This document shows positions 63,497 to 64,000 of a stretch of 64,000 nucleotides of DNA, piece after piece. Position numbers and translations under genes: made by a program. A model generated the notes under the pieces. That model did not search any database. It saw nothing but the letters and a program-made list of their open reading frames with translations, and was not told the DNA's origin. Within the stretch, counting starts at the first letter, position 1. Each line of letters starts with the position of its first letter. The stretch comes from Schlegelella aquatica (lineage in GTDB: Bacteria; Pseudomonadota; Gammaproteobacteria; Burkholderiales; Burkholderiaceae_C): assembly GCF_026013905.1 (NCBI RefSeq), contig NZ_CP110257.1, positions 2,961,501 through 3,025,500 on the forward strand, in the 5' to 3' direction.

Positions 63497-64000
63497 TTGG
63501 GGTTCTCTTTGCTCGGGACCGCTCGCGCGGAGCCGGTGCGCTATCGGCTCGATCCGACCCACACGAGTGTGACGTGGGAGGTGCTGCACTTCGGCACCTC
63601 GACGCTGCGCGGTCGGTTTGCGTCCCTCGGCGGAGACGTGGAGATCGACCGGGCTGCGCGGCGCGGGCGGGTGGCCGTGGAGATCGATGTGCGAACGTTG
63701 CACACGGGTGTGCCGGTTTTCGACGCTCGCTTGCGCGAACGCGATCTGTTTGCGACGGCCGATCACCCCGCCGCGTGGTTCGTTGCGGAGCGGCTGGAGT
63801 TCGATGCCGCAGGCCAGCTGCAGACGGTGACGGGCGAACTCACCCTCAAGGGCCGCTCCATCGGGCTCACGCTCCGGGCCGTGCGCTTCGGGTGCTACAC
63901 CAACCCTTTGTGGCGCAAAGAGGTGTGCGGCGGCGACTTCGAGGGGCGCATGCGGCGCAGCGATGTGGGCATGGACGTGGCCCTGCCTTTCGTGGCCGAC

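Larger units (their letters stand above)
62162..64000 (+). pseudogene. YceI-family protein (copy 3), split by an IS5-family element and cut by the window edge
   Basis: GGGAG and an ATG at 62162 begin a signal peptide, MPWRCLPLLA, which stops at the IS at 62193. The rest resumes at 63497 in the same frame as LGFSLLGTARA and continues EPVRYRLDPTHTSVTWEVLH, STLRGRFASLGGDVEID, ELTLKGRSIGLTLRAVRFG and EVCGGDFEGRMRRSD to the window end. Removing the IS and one TT copy restores a perfect frame with a normal signal peptide and cleavage site. It resembles YceI copy 2, including the Cys pair. The gene is probably inactive unless rescued from a start near the IS. Confidence 0.92.

Overview
The window reads as a high-GC chromosomal segment of a betaproteobacterium, most likely order Burkholderiales. 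The signs are the transcription and translation cluster order, the trpEGDC-ung block, the apaG/gcr/mltA neighbourhood, the PEP-CTERM protein and the leader-proximal type I-F CRISPR-Cas locus. The species cannot be fixed from sequence alone.

Layout: 1-1.2 kb is the 3' part of a CHASE3/HisKA_3 sensor kinase. 1.2-2.2 kb is non-coding and holds three tandem ~205-bp units with inverted-repeat ends, then the rpoC terminator. 2.2-16.6 kb, all on the minus strand, is the tRNA-Tyr, tRNA-Gly, tRNA-Thr, tuf, tRNA-Trp, secE, nusG, rplK, rplA, rplJ, rplL, rpoB, rpoC cluster. 16.8-21.5 kb is trpE-trpG-trpD-trpC-ung (minus). 22-30.3 kb is a mixed set: a chalcone-isomerase-like exported protein, gph, rpe, apaG, the Gcr-type membrane protein, mltA, a small membrane protein, small exported proteins and one frameshifted gene. 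30.3-39.6 kb has a diguanylate cyclase, an Lrp-type regulator divergent from a fused indolepyruvate ferredoxin oxidoreductase, a DUF4397 lipoprotein and a PEP-CTERM surface protein. 39.6-45.2 kb is a branched-chain-amino-acid-type ABC transporter operon led by an IclR regulator with paired palindromes upstream. 45.4-48.6 kb has outer-membrane phospholipase A, cytochrome b561 and two YceI proteins.

48.8-62.1 kb is a complete type I-F CRISPR-Cas locus: cas1, cas2-3, cas8f/csy1, cas5f/csy2, cas7f/csy3, cas6f/csy4, then 53 full repeats with 52 intervals. An IS256-family element with an exact 9-bp target duplication sits between cas2-3 and cas8f. The degenerate end of the array lies just before a third yceI gene, whose signal-peptide codons are split by an IS5-family element. 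Removing that IS and one TT duplication rebuilds a perfect open frame. The CRISPR-Cas locus is therefore an island embedded in a b561-yceI-yceI-yceI neighbourhood.

The CRISPR system itself is a known subtype. The points worth follow-up are the two dated IS insertions, the truncated repeats, a 13-bp perfect inverted repeat in the leader, the tandem structured repeats next to rpoC, the 18-bp hairpin fused to the tRNA-Gly 3' end, and the paired palindromes ahead of the IclR gene.
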